Part shown: piece after piece, positions 1 through 13,965 of the stretch
Layout of the letters: each line of letters starts with the position of its first letter
Numbering within the stretch: the stretch's first letter is position 1
Assembly (NCBI RefSeq): GCF_030445035.2
Contig: NC_080678.1
Coordinates: 63,689,087 to 63,753,086 of the forward strand
Source of the DNA: Dasypus novemcinctus
Taxonomy: Eukaryota; Chordata; Mammalia; Cingulata; Dasypodidae
DNA: 64,000 nt
Direction: 5' to 3'
Position numbers and translations under genes: made by a program
The notes under the pieces: model-generated
Seen by the model: only the letters and a program-made list of their open reading frames with translations
Database searches by the model: none
Told to the model about the DNA's origin: nothing

Positions 1-2405
<2,405 letters not shown>

Positions 2406-3349
2406 CCAACTGTTTGTTTTTTTTTTAACTGTGGAAATTTTGATTATAGTGTAAAGTATATAAAGTAGGAAAATTTACATTGCGAAGTATCTATACAAAA
2501 GTTGATTGTCTCAACTTTTTGAAGGAAGAATAATTGAAATATTGGTGTTATTTGCTTATTTTATTTAGTTTTTCATTTGGAAATGCTTTGTCCTAATGAA
2601 AGAAGAAAAGGAAGTGTAAAATGAAATTATATTAAGAAAATGGAGTAAAAGAAAGAATGCATAATAAGTGTATATTCTTTTCGTATCAATTATTTCTCTT
2701 GATCCTCATAATCTGACTATGGGTTTTAGAAGAGCATATAATATTGATTTCTTTTTACTTATAAGAAACCAGAGTGCTTCTGTGTTTTGCTTACATTTAT
2801 CTTAGTTTAACTGGAAGAACAAAGTCCACTGAATTCTTTTCAAAACATCCTTCACTCCAACATGAAAAAGAAAAAGAGAACAACGAAGCAATTGTTTAAA
2901 GCAGGGGTGGTGCTGTGTTTAAAAAACTGTATATTTGCAATTTTCAGTTTTAATAAAAGATATTCATAAATGTGAGATCATGTTTAAAGTCTCTATTGTA
3001 GCATTTAGTTTCAAAGCAATTGAGAGAAATCCTTCAGTGTTTGACATTTCATTATATTCAGCTTATTTTCATATGAGAATTAGTTTTTCACTACCTTTAG
3101 GAATTAGATAAAAAGTGGCTTATAAGAAATATAAGTATCTACCCTTAGCCAGAGTCTGTACCCAGTTAACCTGAACAGGGCCCCTGTTAGCCCTTCTACC
3201 ATGTGTTCTTTAGGCTTTGCTCTGAGCACCTATTCATCCCTTTATTGTCAGAGATGTTCCATGATGGGCCAGGCAGGGTGGTGTTATGCTGTGTGCTCCC
3301 TGGGGTGGCTGCTGCATGAATTCATCCTCATTCTTAGTCCCTAGGACAT
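2406..3349. other. AT-rich intergenic DNA, nothing assigned
   Basis: No reading frame, RNA gene or repeat could be supported here. A run of T at about 2417-2426 lies just beyond the 5' end of the NRAS retrocopy. Confidence 0.5.
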
Positions 3350-3530
3350 GCAGGGCCCATCCAGAGTTAGTGTCAAGAAGAAAGAGCTTGGGTTCTGGAA
3401 CTAGACCAAGAACTCAACCTTTCTGAGGTAATGTGGGAAAAAAGCCCTAGTACAGAGCTGGGCACAAAGTTGTCAACAAATAAGTAAGACTAGTATTATT
3501 AATAGTAGTATTAGAAACATTTGTCATGTG
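3350..3530 (+). repeat. MIR SINE fragment
   Basis: The stretch resembles the second half of a MIR: an 'asked-for aid' run ending in a 'gagctgggcacaaag' phrase and a run of 'aaataagtaag...attatt', matching the usual '...cctggcacatagtaagcgctcaataaat' tail. It is heavily diverged. Confidence 0.6.
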
Positions 3531-3544
3531 AAAGCATTATAACA

Positions 3545-3715
3545 TGGACCAGAAAATTTTTTTCTATAAATGGCCGAACAGTAGTCAGATTTGCAGGTCA
3601 TATAGTCTCAACTCTGCTGTTGTAGCATGAAAGCTACTGTACATAATATAGACCTATATAAATAAATGGCAGTTGGAATGGCTGTGTTCCAAAAAAATGC
3701 TATTTATGGACACTG
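3545..3715 (+). repeat. hAT/MER-type DNA transposon fragment
   Basis: The order of phrases 'ttttctataaatggcc', 'gtcatatagtctc', 'aactctgctgttgtagc' and 'tggctgtgttcc' is that of a widespread non-autonomous eutherian MER element (hAT-Charlie group). The exact subfamily was not determined and the terminal repeats are not visible. Confidence 0.6.
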
Positions 3716-3738
3716 AAAAAATAAAGTATCTGCCTCTG

Positions 3739-4209
3739 TGTTAGTCAGGATACCCTTATGAAACAGAACTGACAGGATATGTTCATATTCATATTTATGT
3801 TTATATTTATTTATAAAAGACATTTATTATAGGACTTGACTTATATGACTGTGGGGATTGGCACAGTCCCCACAGTGACATTTCATAGACCAGGTGGAAA
3901 TTTGGAAAGTCTGAGGAAGGTGAGGTTGAATTTTTCAGGAGTAGCTGACTGACTAACATAGAGGCAGAAATCTTTGTGACTTTTGGAAACCTCGGTTCTG
4001 GGTTTAAGATCTCCAAATGATTGGATGAGGAGACTCTGTCATTGCTGAAGTCAATCTTCTTTATTGATATAGATTGGCTATAGATGCAATAAACTGTGTA
4101 TAGGTGATAATCCATCTATGAAACACCCTCGCAGTAACAATCAAGCCAGTGCTTCCTTCACTAAACAACTAGACACTAGCCAAGGTGACGCATGAAATTA
4201 ACCACCACA
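3739..4209 (-). mobile_element. Solo LTR, MLT2-type (ERVL)
   Basis: On the minus strand it begins TGTGGTGGTTAATTTCATG and ends CCTGACTAACA, the TG...CA ends of an MLT2-like ERVL LTR, about 471 bp. It shares this structure with the LTR at 15463-15913, which adjoins a primer binding site and gag remnants. No internal sequence lies next to it, so it is a solo LTR from LTR-LTR recombination. A reading frame of about 100 codons on the minus strand inside it is incidental. Confidence 0.8.
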
Positions 4210-6898
4210 GCTCTCAAGCTTCATTTAAGCAAAACTTAATAGAAGGAATAATATATGTAAGGCCCAAATTAGGATATCATTTTGTCTTTCCTATAGTATA
4301 TTTTCTTAAAAGAAAATACTGGCTCTCTCATTTTATTTATTTACTTTTGCTGTTATTTTTGATGGTTTTGACAATAGCTGTTCTTGAGCCATTACTGCCC
4401 CATTTGCTTACTAATGTATTATTTATGCGAGTTACATAAAACTAGGCAAAGCACGAATAATTTAAGCAAATATTGTCTGTAAGCCCACTCTACAGAACAA
4501 GCATTGTTAATATTTTGATGATGTGCCTTCTGTTTGCATGGGTTTTTTTTAACCATATATTTACAATTGCAGTCATATCATTCAGACATTTCTGCATTTC
4601 TATTTTCATCTAACAGAACACAACAAACTCCACATTATTAAATACTTTAACATATTTGCAGTCACTATTCTTAAATATTGTAGAATATTACTTTGACTGA
4701 ATGAACAATACTTCATTTAACTGTATATATATCATGTCCAAGATTTTTCTATTCTACATAATAATTTGGTGTTCATTCTTATAAAATAAATCTCTATGCA
4801 TCTGATTTATTGTATTGAGATAATTTTCTAAAACAGAATTGCAGGTTAAGGATGGAGCTATTTAAAATGCTTACAATATATATAACATTAAAGTTCATTA
4901 GAAGGTTATACTAATTCATAGTTACACTGAAAGTTTATAAAATTACTATTTCACAATATTTACCCAATACTCAACAATTTTCTAAATCTTATTTGGTTGT
5001 TAATATTTCATCTCTTGAGAATTGTCTGTTCATATCATTTGTCAATTTTCAATTAAGAATTATATTTAATTTTACATTTTATACCATATTTTATGTACCT
5101 TTAATCATGTTCCTATTTGAGATTAAAAACCACAAGTTTCTTGAAGTAGTGAACCCAAATTTGATATGGCAGAATAAGTACAAACAAAACAAAAAAAAAA
5201 GGAAATAAAACAACATAATATTATTTGTAAAATTTCTTATTCTTTTGGTAGGATATGGGTTTTGGGGAGATATAGCACAATCCCCCTTTCTTCCCATAGT
5301 TCATTGCATCTTTTAATATCAGAAGTAGAAAGGATTAGTGACAAGTGTAATTTGATGTAGAAGCAGCAAACCCTCCCAGAAGTATAATTTTTAAGCTGAT
5401 GAAAATAGTCAATGTTTATACTATCAAAAACTTATGTTAAATATGTGGGTCTCTGTCCAGGATCTTTTAGATATATACATATTTATGCATAATTACATAT
5501 ATAATTAAAACAATTTTAAAAATTACTGACAACACATATTTTTTTTTAAATATTGCCAAAGGAAGATACTTTATTGATGATATCTATCCTCCTCTAGAAT
5601 GCATTTTCCATGTCATAAAGTGGATTAAATTCTTTAATAAAAGTCTTTCTGCATCTTTTTCCTACATTGAGATTCTTCTCAGATGATTGTTTTCCAAATG
5701 TGAAGGCATGATGTGAATTAATCAACTCTTCTGAAAATTGGGGCACTAAATAGAAAGAGTAGCTGAGAGAAGTGCAGTGTGCTTGGAGTACAGTGTGCTT
5801 GGATCTGTGATTTAGTACAACTGGCTTCGAAACCCAGTGCAGGAAACCAATATCCTATGAAAATCTTCTGGACATAAATGGAACTGAAATTAATCAGAAA
5901 CTCTTGGATATGGGAACTGATCTTCCAGAAAATTCCAAATTAAATGGAAAATTACTCTGGCTTACCACGGAGAAAGCTTTACACCTTAGAAAATTCCCCT
6001 GAAAAGTGATTTCTTTCTACAGTGATAAAGGCTCCAGTATGTCTGTAATACTGTACAAGTGCCATTATAACCAAAAATTGCTATCAAAATATGGGTTATA
6101 TGCTGTAATCATAGAAAAATAAGAAATAAGCAAAAGATTAGCTTGAATAAATTAGCTTAATTGCATATCATCCAAAATATGAAAGCAAAGAAAAAGGAGT
6201 CCTTCCACTTTTAATGTCAGAAATAATCACATCACACTTTGTTTAGTTGCTTGATTTAATTTTTAATTTTTATTTTAGGTTACTTTGAAACTCTAGGCAT
6301 GTATTCATTCATAAATGGGAGACAGGGCCATGGCTATGTATCTTTCAGAGTATTGATCATATAGAAGCTAGGCAAAAATACATGAATTGACTAGCTTTGT
6401 AATGAGAAAGTACTGCGTATTATTCATCAGAAAGAGCAACTTAAGTATTTGTCAATTTGCAAACTGCAAAATCTTGAAATATCACTGCCTCTCTGAAGCT
6501 CTCTTTGGTCCTATTAAACATAATCTCCTGCTCCTTGTTTTACTCTATTTCCATTTCTGATTCATATCTTCATCATAACATATACAGGCTTATAAGTGAT
6601 TTTCAATATTCCATCCAGTGGTGTAGCAAGATGGTGGGAGCAGTTCACTTTGGTGCAGGTAATAAGGGAATGTATTGTCTGCAGAGAACTGAAATGACAA
6701 ATCTTACTAAAATTAATCTGCTTTTTCATCCTCACTATATACTGTTAATTTATATAAAGATAGTAATAAAATATTTCTTTGGGAAGGGCCATACTCACCA
6801 CAAAACAATATCCACTCCCCATCTTCCCCCTTCCCCACTCCCTGTTTGGAACACCACTCATAGTTATCTCCCCCTCTCCTTCAAGTGTCTGTCTATCT
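4210..6898. other. AT-rich intergenic DNA, nothing assigned
   Basis: Very AT-rich and rich in stops in all frames. Short open frames (for example 6505-7011, which runs through the ATCC repeat) show no protein character. No repeat family could be named. Confidence 0.5.
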
Positions 6899-6899
6899 G

Positions 6900-6936
6900 T
6901 CCATCCATTCATCCATCCATCCATCCATCCATCCAT
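6900..6936 (+). repeat. (ATCC)n microsatellite
   Basis: About nine near-perfect ATCC/CCATT units are visible directly. Confidence 0.95.
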
Positions 6937-6939
6937 TCG

Positions 6940-8403
6940 TCTTTGTGCGTGTGCTTTTTCAGTATGTATAATTCATTTTTATATAGCCAAGGTAACATAG
7001 AAGATAATTAGGAAATGTTTGTAAAAGTCTCAATAATATAATGATTATCACAGATACAATATCTCAAAAATGGAAAACAGTAAGTTGGGTTTCTTCCTAG
7101 ATAGATATGTGAAAATATTCTCTGTGTGAAATCGGAGAAAACAACACAGAACAGCAAATAAATTATGGCAGTGTTCTATAAATTTACTGTCCAAGCTGCC
7201 ATGAAAGAATAAGCAAGAACTCAAGTAACTTAATAAGAAGACTTAAGTCTCACATCTGTCCATGTGTTTGGGTGAAACCACATTGGATGAATATTGAAAT
7301 AATGACTTTTCTTTAGATTTACAAATCTCACAAAAGTGCCTATTGGAATAATCAAACCCAGAAAATTAGGAAATGGATGGCTTCTCATCATGAAATAGAG
7401 TTCACCTTATAGTGAGATGGTATTGATGACAATTTGACAACAGCAAGCCAAACACAATAGATCTGTCTTAGGAAAGATAACTTGACAAAGTCCACAGAGA
7501 AGTCAAAAGGTATGAGGATAAACTTCTTTTAAATAATGAGCAAAAAAAAAAAAAAAAGGATTCAGTTCTTCCAAAGTAGAAATATTTAGGATAAAGTATA
7601 TTGTTAATTAAATACTGGAGGAGGAAAAAAAGTTGGAAGATGGCATCTAAAGATGTGCTGAAGGGGTAAAATCTCATAAATAAGGAATAAAATTCATATG
7701 TAATACAAAAATGGTAAATAAATGATCAAACTTGAAGAACTTGTGGTTTAGATTTTAAATGATTTAGATGTCATTTTTATCCCAGAAAAAAGGTTTGGTA
7801 TGAAGTAATAAATAGTTTAAAAATGTTAGATTGAGTGTTGAGAACTTCATGCAGAAAGAACTATGTAGGAGAGAATTTTGTCTTTTATATAAAGTAGAAA
7901 TGTACTTGATAGCATTGCAAATGTAGATTGAAAAGGAAAATATTTATTATTTTGATGTGTAGTACCCACAATAAAATTAAAGTGGAAATGATGTTTAAGG
8001 ATATAAAAATCTCTGCATTAAAAATAAAAGATTGCTTGAAAGGAATTTTAGCTTGCAGCTATTAAAATTAATATACTACATATATATATGCTATATACAT
8101 TATATATTTAAAACGTTGTATTAAATGTATATTATCTTAAAATTTATCATATCATTAGTTGAAATTTCTGTAATATATAAACTACATTGAATGTATAATT
8201 TATGACTGATTTTTTCTATATTCACCTTAATATCCTAGAATATACTTATAAAATTGTAATTAAATCAGAATTGAGTAGTTCATGTGAAATAATTAGTTAA
8301 TGGCAATTAAGTCAACACAAACATAATCTGTTTATTAACCTGTAATCTTCATATGGACAAGATCTATGTCTTCTTTTATAGCTTTATCCTGAGCCTCTAA
8401 TGA
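6940..8403. other. Intergenic DNA, nothing assigned
   Basis: No gene, RNA or nameable repeat. There is an A-run at 7543-7557. Confidence 0.5.
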
Positions 8404-8703
8404 TTGACAGGGTATGTAAAAATGAAAATACCATTGGACACCCAGAAATGTGCAAGAGAAAAGAAATATGCTGTCAGTAAAGAAATCAATTATGATTTTA
8501 GAGATCTATTGTTCGGGCACTTATCAATAGAAGGATATATAATGTATTTGGTTGTTGAAACTCTAAATAAAAAATTACATAGCATGATGAAACTGCCAAA
8601 GAAGAAAACCATGCGGGAACCTGACATTCTTGCTGATGAATTTTCTAAGACTTTGAAGCTTGAGATTTCAGTTGATTGTGGGAAAATGACTAGAACACTA
8701 TGA
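8404..8703 (+). other. Open frame of 99 codons, probably not a gene
   Basis: An ATG-to-TGA frame of 99 codons in AT-rich DNA. The protein is basic and Lys/Met rich (a KLPKKKT run near residue 60). There is no signal peptide, membrane segment or domain I recognise. A 'ttgacag' just before it could serve as a splice acceptor, but there is no matching donor after it and no neighbouring exon. It is most likely a chance frame or a decayed retrocopy. Confidence 0.2.
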
Positions 8704-10060
8704 AGTCACCCCTTTTCATTTTTAGCACATTAATAATGTGGCTTTCTTTGTTCTAATGATGTTATGTCTATTTTTTCTACTTTGATTTTTCTTTTTCCAG
8801 ATATTTATGTTGCAATTTATTTAGATTCCTTAAATGCTACTTCCAAAGCAATCATACAATGTTTTCCTGTTTTATTTTACCTAGTATTAGTTACTATAGA
8901 AAAAATTCTGTAATTACCTAGTATTAGCTACTATAGGAATCTCTTAGTTATGATAGAGAAATTTCTTGCATATAGTACAAAATAATACCACTTGAAAAAA
9001 TAGTAATATGACATCTAGAAAAATAGTTATCAGAAATGGATATATATGTATATATATATATATATTTGGATATATTCTTTTTCTTTTCGTTTGTTTGCTT
9101 TTACTTTTCTTCTCTGACTCCCAGCTTCTTAGTATTCCCATGTGTCTGTAATGTCTGCTTAGACTTAATCCTACCAAATACATTTTACATTGAAAATCAT
9201 GCTATGAATTTTATCTCTGTGTGCTTTTAGGTGTGAATCCTTTCAAAGTTTAATTCTGATTTCCCAAGCTGATATCTCATTTATCTATTGTGGAGCCTGT
9301 ACTATCCTTCATATTTTCAGTCTGGTGCGTATTACACATTTACCATATAGCAGTTATACTAAAAGTTTCATGCCCTACTAGGTCTTCTAGAATAGGAAGA
9401 CATTTCTATGTCATATTTCCCAAAACAAATTTAAAGACCTAGTTCCTAATTTCCATGTTTCACTCTTCATTAATATTTGTGTTTCAGTTGTCCAAAAATG
9501 TTATAATTTTTGTGTATTGTGTAGCACACAGGATGTAGAAAATTCTTATATGAACCTTAAAAATTCTTCTTTGAAGGGATACTCCCCTCCATCAAGAATG
9601 GTGCTGTCTTGATTTTATTATATATATGAAACTCTTAACCTCTCTTTTAAGGCTGTTGAGTTCCAGCTATGCAATTCTAATTGTCCTATTGCTCTGCTTT
9701 TCTCTGTTCTCATTGATATTCCTAATACTTTCATTAGCCAATTTCAGACGTATTATATCTTTTATTATGAGTGCCCAATCTCACTAATCTCCAAAGCTTT
9801 TGCCTATTTAGAAGACAAATAATAAATAGTAGAGCATGGTTACCAAGTAAATATCTTTTACAAATGTTGGATAAAATAAAGCCCTATAGATTTTGAATAA
9901 AGTGTTATAAAATAGTTTAAATAGATAGTTTAAATAGATAAAATAGTTTTGATCAACTTATTTTATGGCATATTTCTAGGGGAATTCAGGCATCTTTGTT
10001 ATTAATCTATACTTATATTTACTGTGAACATTGTAGGTCCAAATATTACTTTTTGAAAAT
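8704..10060. other. Intergenic DNA with a short (TA)n at about 9043-9067
   Basis: Apart from the TATATA microsatellite and short AT repeats around 9901-9950 (a 'tagtttaaatagata' duplication), nothing could be assigned. Confidence 0.5.
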
Positions 10061-10217
10061 GGGATCATGGTGCCTTAAGTGCAAGAGGAAGTCTGAACCC
10101 TTGCAGATGTTGGCAGTCATCTTGCTCCAACACATGGCAACAGAATTTGTGGAAGGAAGTAATTTATTCTTCATCGCCTGGTAACTGTAAGCTTCCACCT
10201 CAAATAAATACCAAATA
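10061..10217 (+). mobile_element. LTR-like repeat, copy 1
   Basis: About 155 bp clearly homologous to 13747-13905 on the same strand: shared phrases 'aagaggaag', 'tgaacc', 'ccaacacatggcaacaga', 'taactgtaagctt' and 'aaataaata'. The polyadenylation-signal-like AAATAAATA near its end suggests the 3' part of an LTR. The family is not named. Confidence 0.6.
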
Positions 10218-10719
10218 ATATGGAGCCTAAAGTTGTTGTTTTTTTCTGAGTGTAAAATATATTGATGGTTATAAAGGGACAACTTGAAGACATTTTAGTC
10301 TTCTCAGATGACATGCAGCATACATGCTCTGTTTTTTTTAAACCATGTCATGAAGTTTTCAAATATCTCTGTAACATGTTTTGTTTTATTTTTTTCATTA
10401 GCACAGATTACTACTCTACAGTTTCTTCTAGAACAAATAAATATAATGGCTATGTTTGAAGAGTAACTACAGACACATTTAGATGTTTAACAAGGTGAAC
10501 TGTTTCACAATTAGATCAAACACTGTGTTAACAGCAAGGTGGTTTTCATTTATTTTGTTCACTGCCAGGAGGGGAGTCACTTTTCCAATTTATTCTTTGT
10601 TTACAGGTTTAGTCACCAACAGACCCCGAGAAGTAATGAAAAATTATCTGTTAAAAGAAAATTTAAATGTAATTATGCTGTGGGTTTTTTCCAAGATCCT
10701 TAAAGTCAGATAATTTAAA

Positions 10720-13075
10720 TTTACAGGGGAAACGAAATCGGTGTTACGGAAAAACACATCCATAGCACACAGTGGTAAGTTGTAAACAGCTCAAAAGGAC
10801 AAAAAACAAAAGTCATTCTAGAAGTTTAAGCAGTCCGGTGACAAACTCTGTTTTTCATTTTTTTCCCCCTAGTGGCTATTTTCCTACCACAGTGTCGAGC
10901 TTTCTTATTATATTAAATAACTTACGTGGGTGAAAATGAGTTTGCTAACCAGCAGCCAACTCAAAACCTTGTAGGAAGAGGGAGGAGAGGAATTCACAAC
11001 ACAGCACACCCTAATGGGAAACAAACTCCACTGTCAGGCGTCAACCAGGCTTACCTCTCTCTGGAAATACTGAAGGAGCTGAGTCTGAGGATCTAAATGA
11101 AGGGGATTTCTCCCCCTCCCTCCTCTCCCTTTTTCATTTACGTTAACAAAGGAACATAGGCTTCCTAAGCGCCAGTACTCAGCTGGGCAAGTCCCATCGC
11201 AACTAATGTTCAAACAAATAAAACACACATGCACACACACACACACACACACAAAAGAAACCTCCATCTAGGTACACAGCTGTGATTCACATGAAAATTT
11301 CAGGAGATGAATCATGTGTAGAGCTGGGGTTCTTTCTCCAGCGTCTTCGTCGTCAGCGAACATTTCAGTCTCATGAAATCCGGTCAGTTAGCTGCAGAAA
11401 ATAAGTTCCCTATCTGCTCATGCGTGAGCTTGCTTTCTTTGCTGACCAGAGCACTCTAATGCCGTTAGGTCCCCACGATTTTTCTCAGTACTAGATGCCA
11501 GAACACAAAGACCAATCTCTCAGTGATCCGCATGATGCAGCAGCAGCAACCAGCATCCCACTTGCTAAATTCTGCCTAGGAGGCTCGACCTTAAAGACTT
11601 CCAACTGTCTTTCTCTATATGATTTTCAGTTCCTTCACCCTCACATGAAGCCAAGTAGAGAGCATCTTCACTGAAGACTGGTACCGTGAGCAGATACTGT
11701 AAGATCTTCTGGCCCCTCTCAAATGGGCATCCGACTTGTTTCCACATCATGAATTCACTAACTTGTTTTGGCCAGTTCCCAAAATTTCTCAAAATTGACA
11801 TGGCTATTTGGAAGCTGATTGGCACAGACTTTATTGAGAAAATAAATATCTTTGATCAAGAGACTGAAGAATGGTATCACAGTCTTCTCTCTGCTACTAT
11901 GAGCAGTTAAAGACCTTTGTGCTGCCCCATGAAGAGCTGTTTGATAATTATAGAAATTGCTGGAAAGGTCCATCTGATAATCAAGAATGTCAAACTTTGC
12001 AGTCTTCACTTTGGCCCAAGTTTTCTTTAGTCGAGAGATGGGGCTCATATTCATGCCGGAGATGATCACCATCAAGGAATTAAAGTTGCCAATGTTAAAA
12101 CACTCCCTTGCCACGTCAAAGAAATATTATTCTGTTATTCTTTCTTGATGCTTCTTCTTTACGGGCATGCAAATTTCTATAGCAACCAAGTAACTGAGGT
12201 GATTAAACCATTCTACCTAAGCTTCTAAGTTGTGTATTTTCTTCCGCTCGCCGTAACAACTCTTGTCATTGTCCGAAGGGTCCTTCTGAACAAATGCCTG
12301 AACAAATTCTTCTGGTCCGATGAAATTGAGCCTCTCCAGTTCTATGTGAATCAGCTACTGGGCCAACACGTAAGGGTCACTGCAGACAGTAATGATGTCC
12401 CTTTGTATATAGACTGTGGCTTGTTCTTAAGAACCATGAGCCAATCTGTGAATGTGGCGCTGATTTTTGCCAGGACTTCCTCCTACTGGCTGAGTGCAGC
12501 AAGTTTGTGGATCAGACACTGGATCATCTGCTGGACATTCTTCCAGTATATCTCTTTGCCACTGGTTTTTCAGAGAGCCAAGTCTCTAAAATTTTTCATC
12601 ATTCTTTCATCTTGAAAGTCATAAGGAAATGTCTCCATCCATTCTATCAGGAATTGAAGGATTTCAGGTGCAATTTTTCTTATCTGTTTCTTGTCACTGC
12701 TGGGATCACTTAGTCTCTGGTGCTCCACACATATGTGGCAAACTTTGGCCATTAGCTCATAGGGATGCATAAATAATTGAGAACTGAGTAGGAAGATAAA
12801 GATGTATATTCTATCTGGATAGTAATCCACATTACGTACTAAGTGCTGGATGAGTGCTTCCAGAGAGATGAGGTTGTTGTCCTGGTTATACAACCCTCCA
12901 CAGCTGTCCTCTGCAGATTGATAGAGGTTTTGGTTGTAACCACTGCCATCAAATATTGCTGAAAAGAGAGGAGTCTGAGTCATGCTTTCCTGTGAGGGAA
13001 CCCCAAATCCGGACATTTGCTGTGCACCCACTAATGCGACCAAAGGACAGCAAGTGAGAATGCATGGGAAGATGG
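10720..13075 (-). pseudogene. RASGEF1B: RASGEF1B processed pseudogene
   Basis: The parent encodes a Ras/Rap guanine-nucleotide exchange factor with an N-terminal REM (RasGEF_N) part and a C-terminal CDC25-like catalytic domain. The minus strand from an ATG at 12983 to a TAG at 11565-11567 (1419 bases) covers the whole protein of about 473 residues without introns. Readable blocks are the N-terminus (NLYQSAEDSCGGLY), the REM part (DYYPDR, ELMAKVCH), the catalytic core (IGNFNSLM, ISGMNMSP, RLKKTWAKVK), and the C-terminus ending SLLGRI. The frame is broken between about 12115 and 12570 and again near 11760, so no full protein is possible. 12984-13075 looks like 5' UTR. 10720-11564 is CpG-bearing, non-repetitive sequence that I infer to be 3' UTR; its limit and the poly(A) are uncertain. 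Family and paralogue were assigned from memory of the protein. Confidence 0.88.
11231..11253 (+). repeat. (CA)n microsatellite
   Basis: About eleven CA units inside the inferred RASGEF1B 3' UTR. Confidence 0.95.
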
Positions 13076-13079
13076 ATTA

Positions 13080-13476
13080 AAAAAAATTCATCCAACTACT
13101 CAGGTTATTGTTTATACTCCTAAAGTTATTTTAGATAAGGACTTAGAAGGAAATAGTTGTGAGATGTTTGATACAAAAGTCCTAGAATGCATTGAAGAGA
13201 CTGCTGATGGGAATATGGACACAAAAGAGACCTTTTATGAGGCCTTAGAAGTAAATGATGAAACTATTACTGGAAATTTGAGGAACGGCAATCCATGTTT
13301 TAAAGTTGCAGAGATCTTAGCAAGATTAACTCCTGATGTTTTATGAAAGGCAGAATTTGAAAATGGCAAGCCTGGATATTTAGCTGAAAAGCTTTCCAAA
13401 GTAAATTTGGAGAATAAAACTTGGCTTCTCCTTGCAGCTTATTGCAAAATGCTAGATGAGAGAGATTTGAGCTGAG
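13080..13476 (+). other. Unrecognised protein-like frame with one internal stop
   Basis: One frame stays open from about 13082 to a TGA at 13476, broken only by a TGA at 13344, giving about 130 codons. The translation is acidic in its first part and looks protein-like (motifs MFDTKVLECIEETADGN, TWLLLAAYCKMLDERDLS). I do not recognise it. It begins where the RASGEF1B 5' leader ends, and the LTR-like repeat follows 270 bp later on the same strand. It could be the upstream part of a long LTR or a retroelement coding remnant. Confidence 0.3.
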
Positions 13477-13746
13477 GACTGAACTGTTGGGCACAAAGAA
13501 AACAGAAAATGATCTGGAAATTCCAAGCCTCTGGAAATCAAGTCCCCAGATGATAGTGCCCCATTTGAAGACTTAACTAAACTTGGAACTTGTAAATCAG
13601 GATTGAAGATGCAGTTACTTAGGAAAGACTTGTGGAAAGTCTTACTATCTGATGGCTTGGCCCCCTGCTTCTTGCATGCTAAACCAACAAGCCTTTTGAG
13701 AGAGCTGTATGAACAAAACCACTGTCAGCTTGGACTAAAAGGGACA

Positions 13747-13965
13747 TGTAGGGCCTTAAGAGGAAGAGGAAGCCTGAACCTTTGTAGATGGTGACAACCA
13801 TCGTGCACCAACACATGGCAACAGACTTTGGGGAAGAAAGGAATTTATTCTTTATGGTCTTGTAACTGTAAGCTTCTACCCAAAATAAATATCCTTTATA
13901 AAAGCCAAGGGATTTTTGACATTTTGTATCAGTGGCCCTTTGGTTTGGCTAACTAATACACCTGG
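13747..13965 (+). mobile_element. LTR-like repeat, copy 2 (3' end)
   Basis: Homologous to 10061-10217. This copy is longer: after the AAATAAATA signal it has about 75 bp and ends 'ggctaactaataca', a plausible LTR end in CA. The sequence from 13080 may belong to the same element. ERVL gag sequence on the other strand begins immediately after it. Confidence 0.55.

Noticed and set aside
3807-4115. 102-codon minus-strand frame as a gene
   Set aside because: It lies wholly inside the MLT2-type LTR.
6505-7011. 168-codon plus-strand frame with HPSIHPSIHPS repeats
   Set aside because: The length comes from the ATCC microsatellite, which stays open in all frames; flanks have no coding character.
12570-13043. 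157-codon frame as a functional short RASGEF1B protein
   Set aside because: It is the 5' part of the retrocopy, extended upstream through untranslated leader and cut by a frameshift before the catalytic domain. No promoter evidence.
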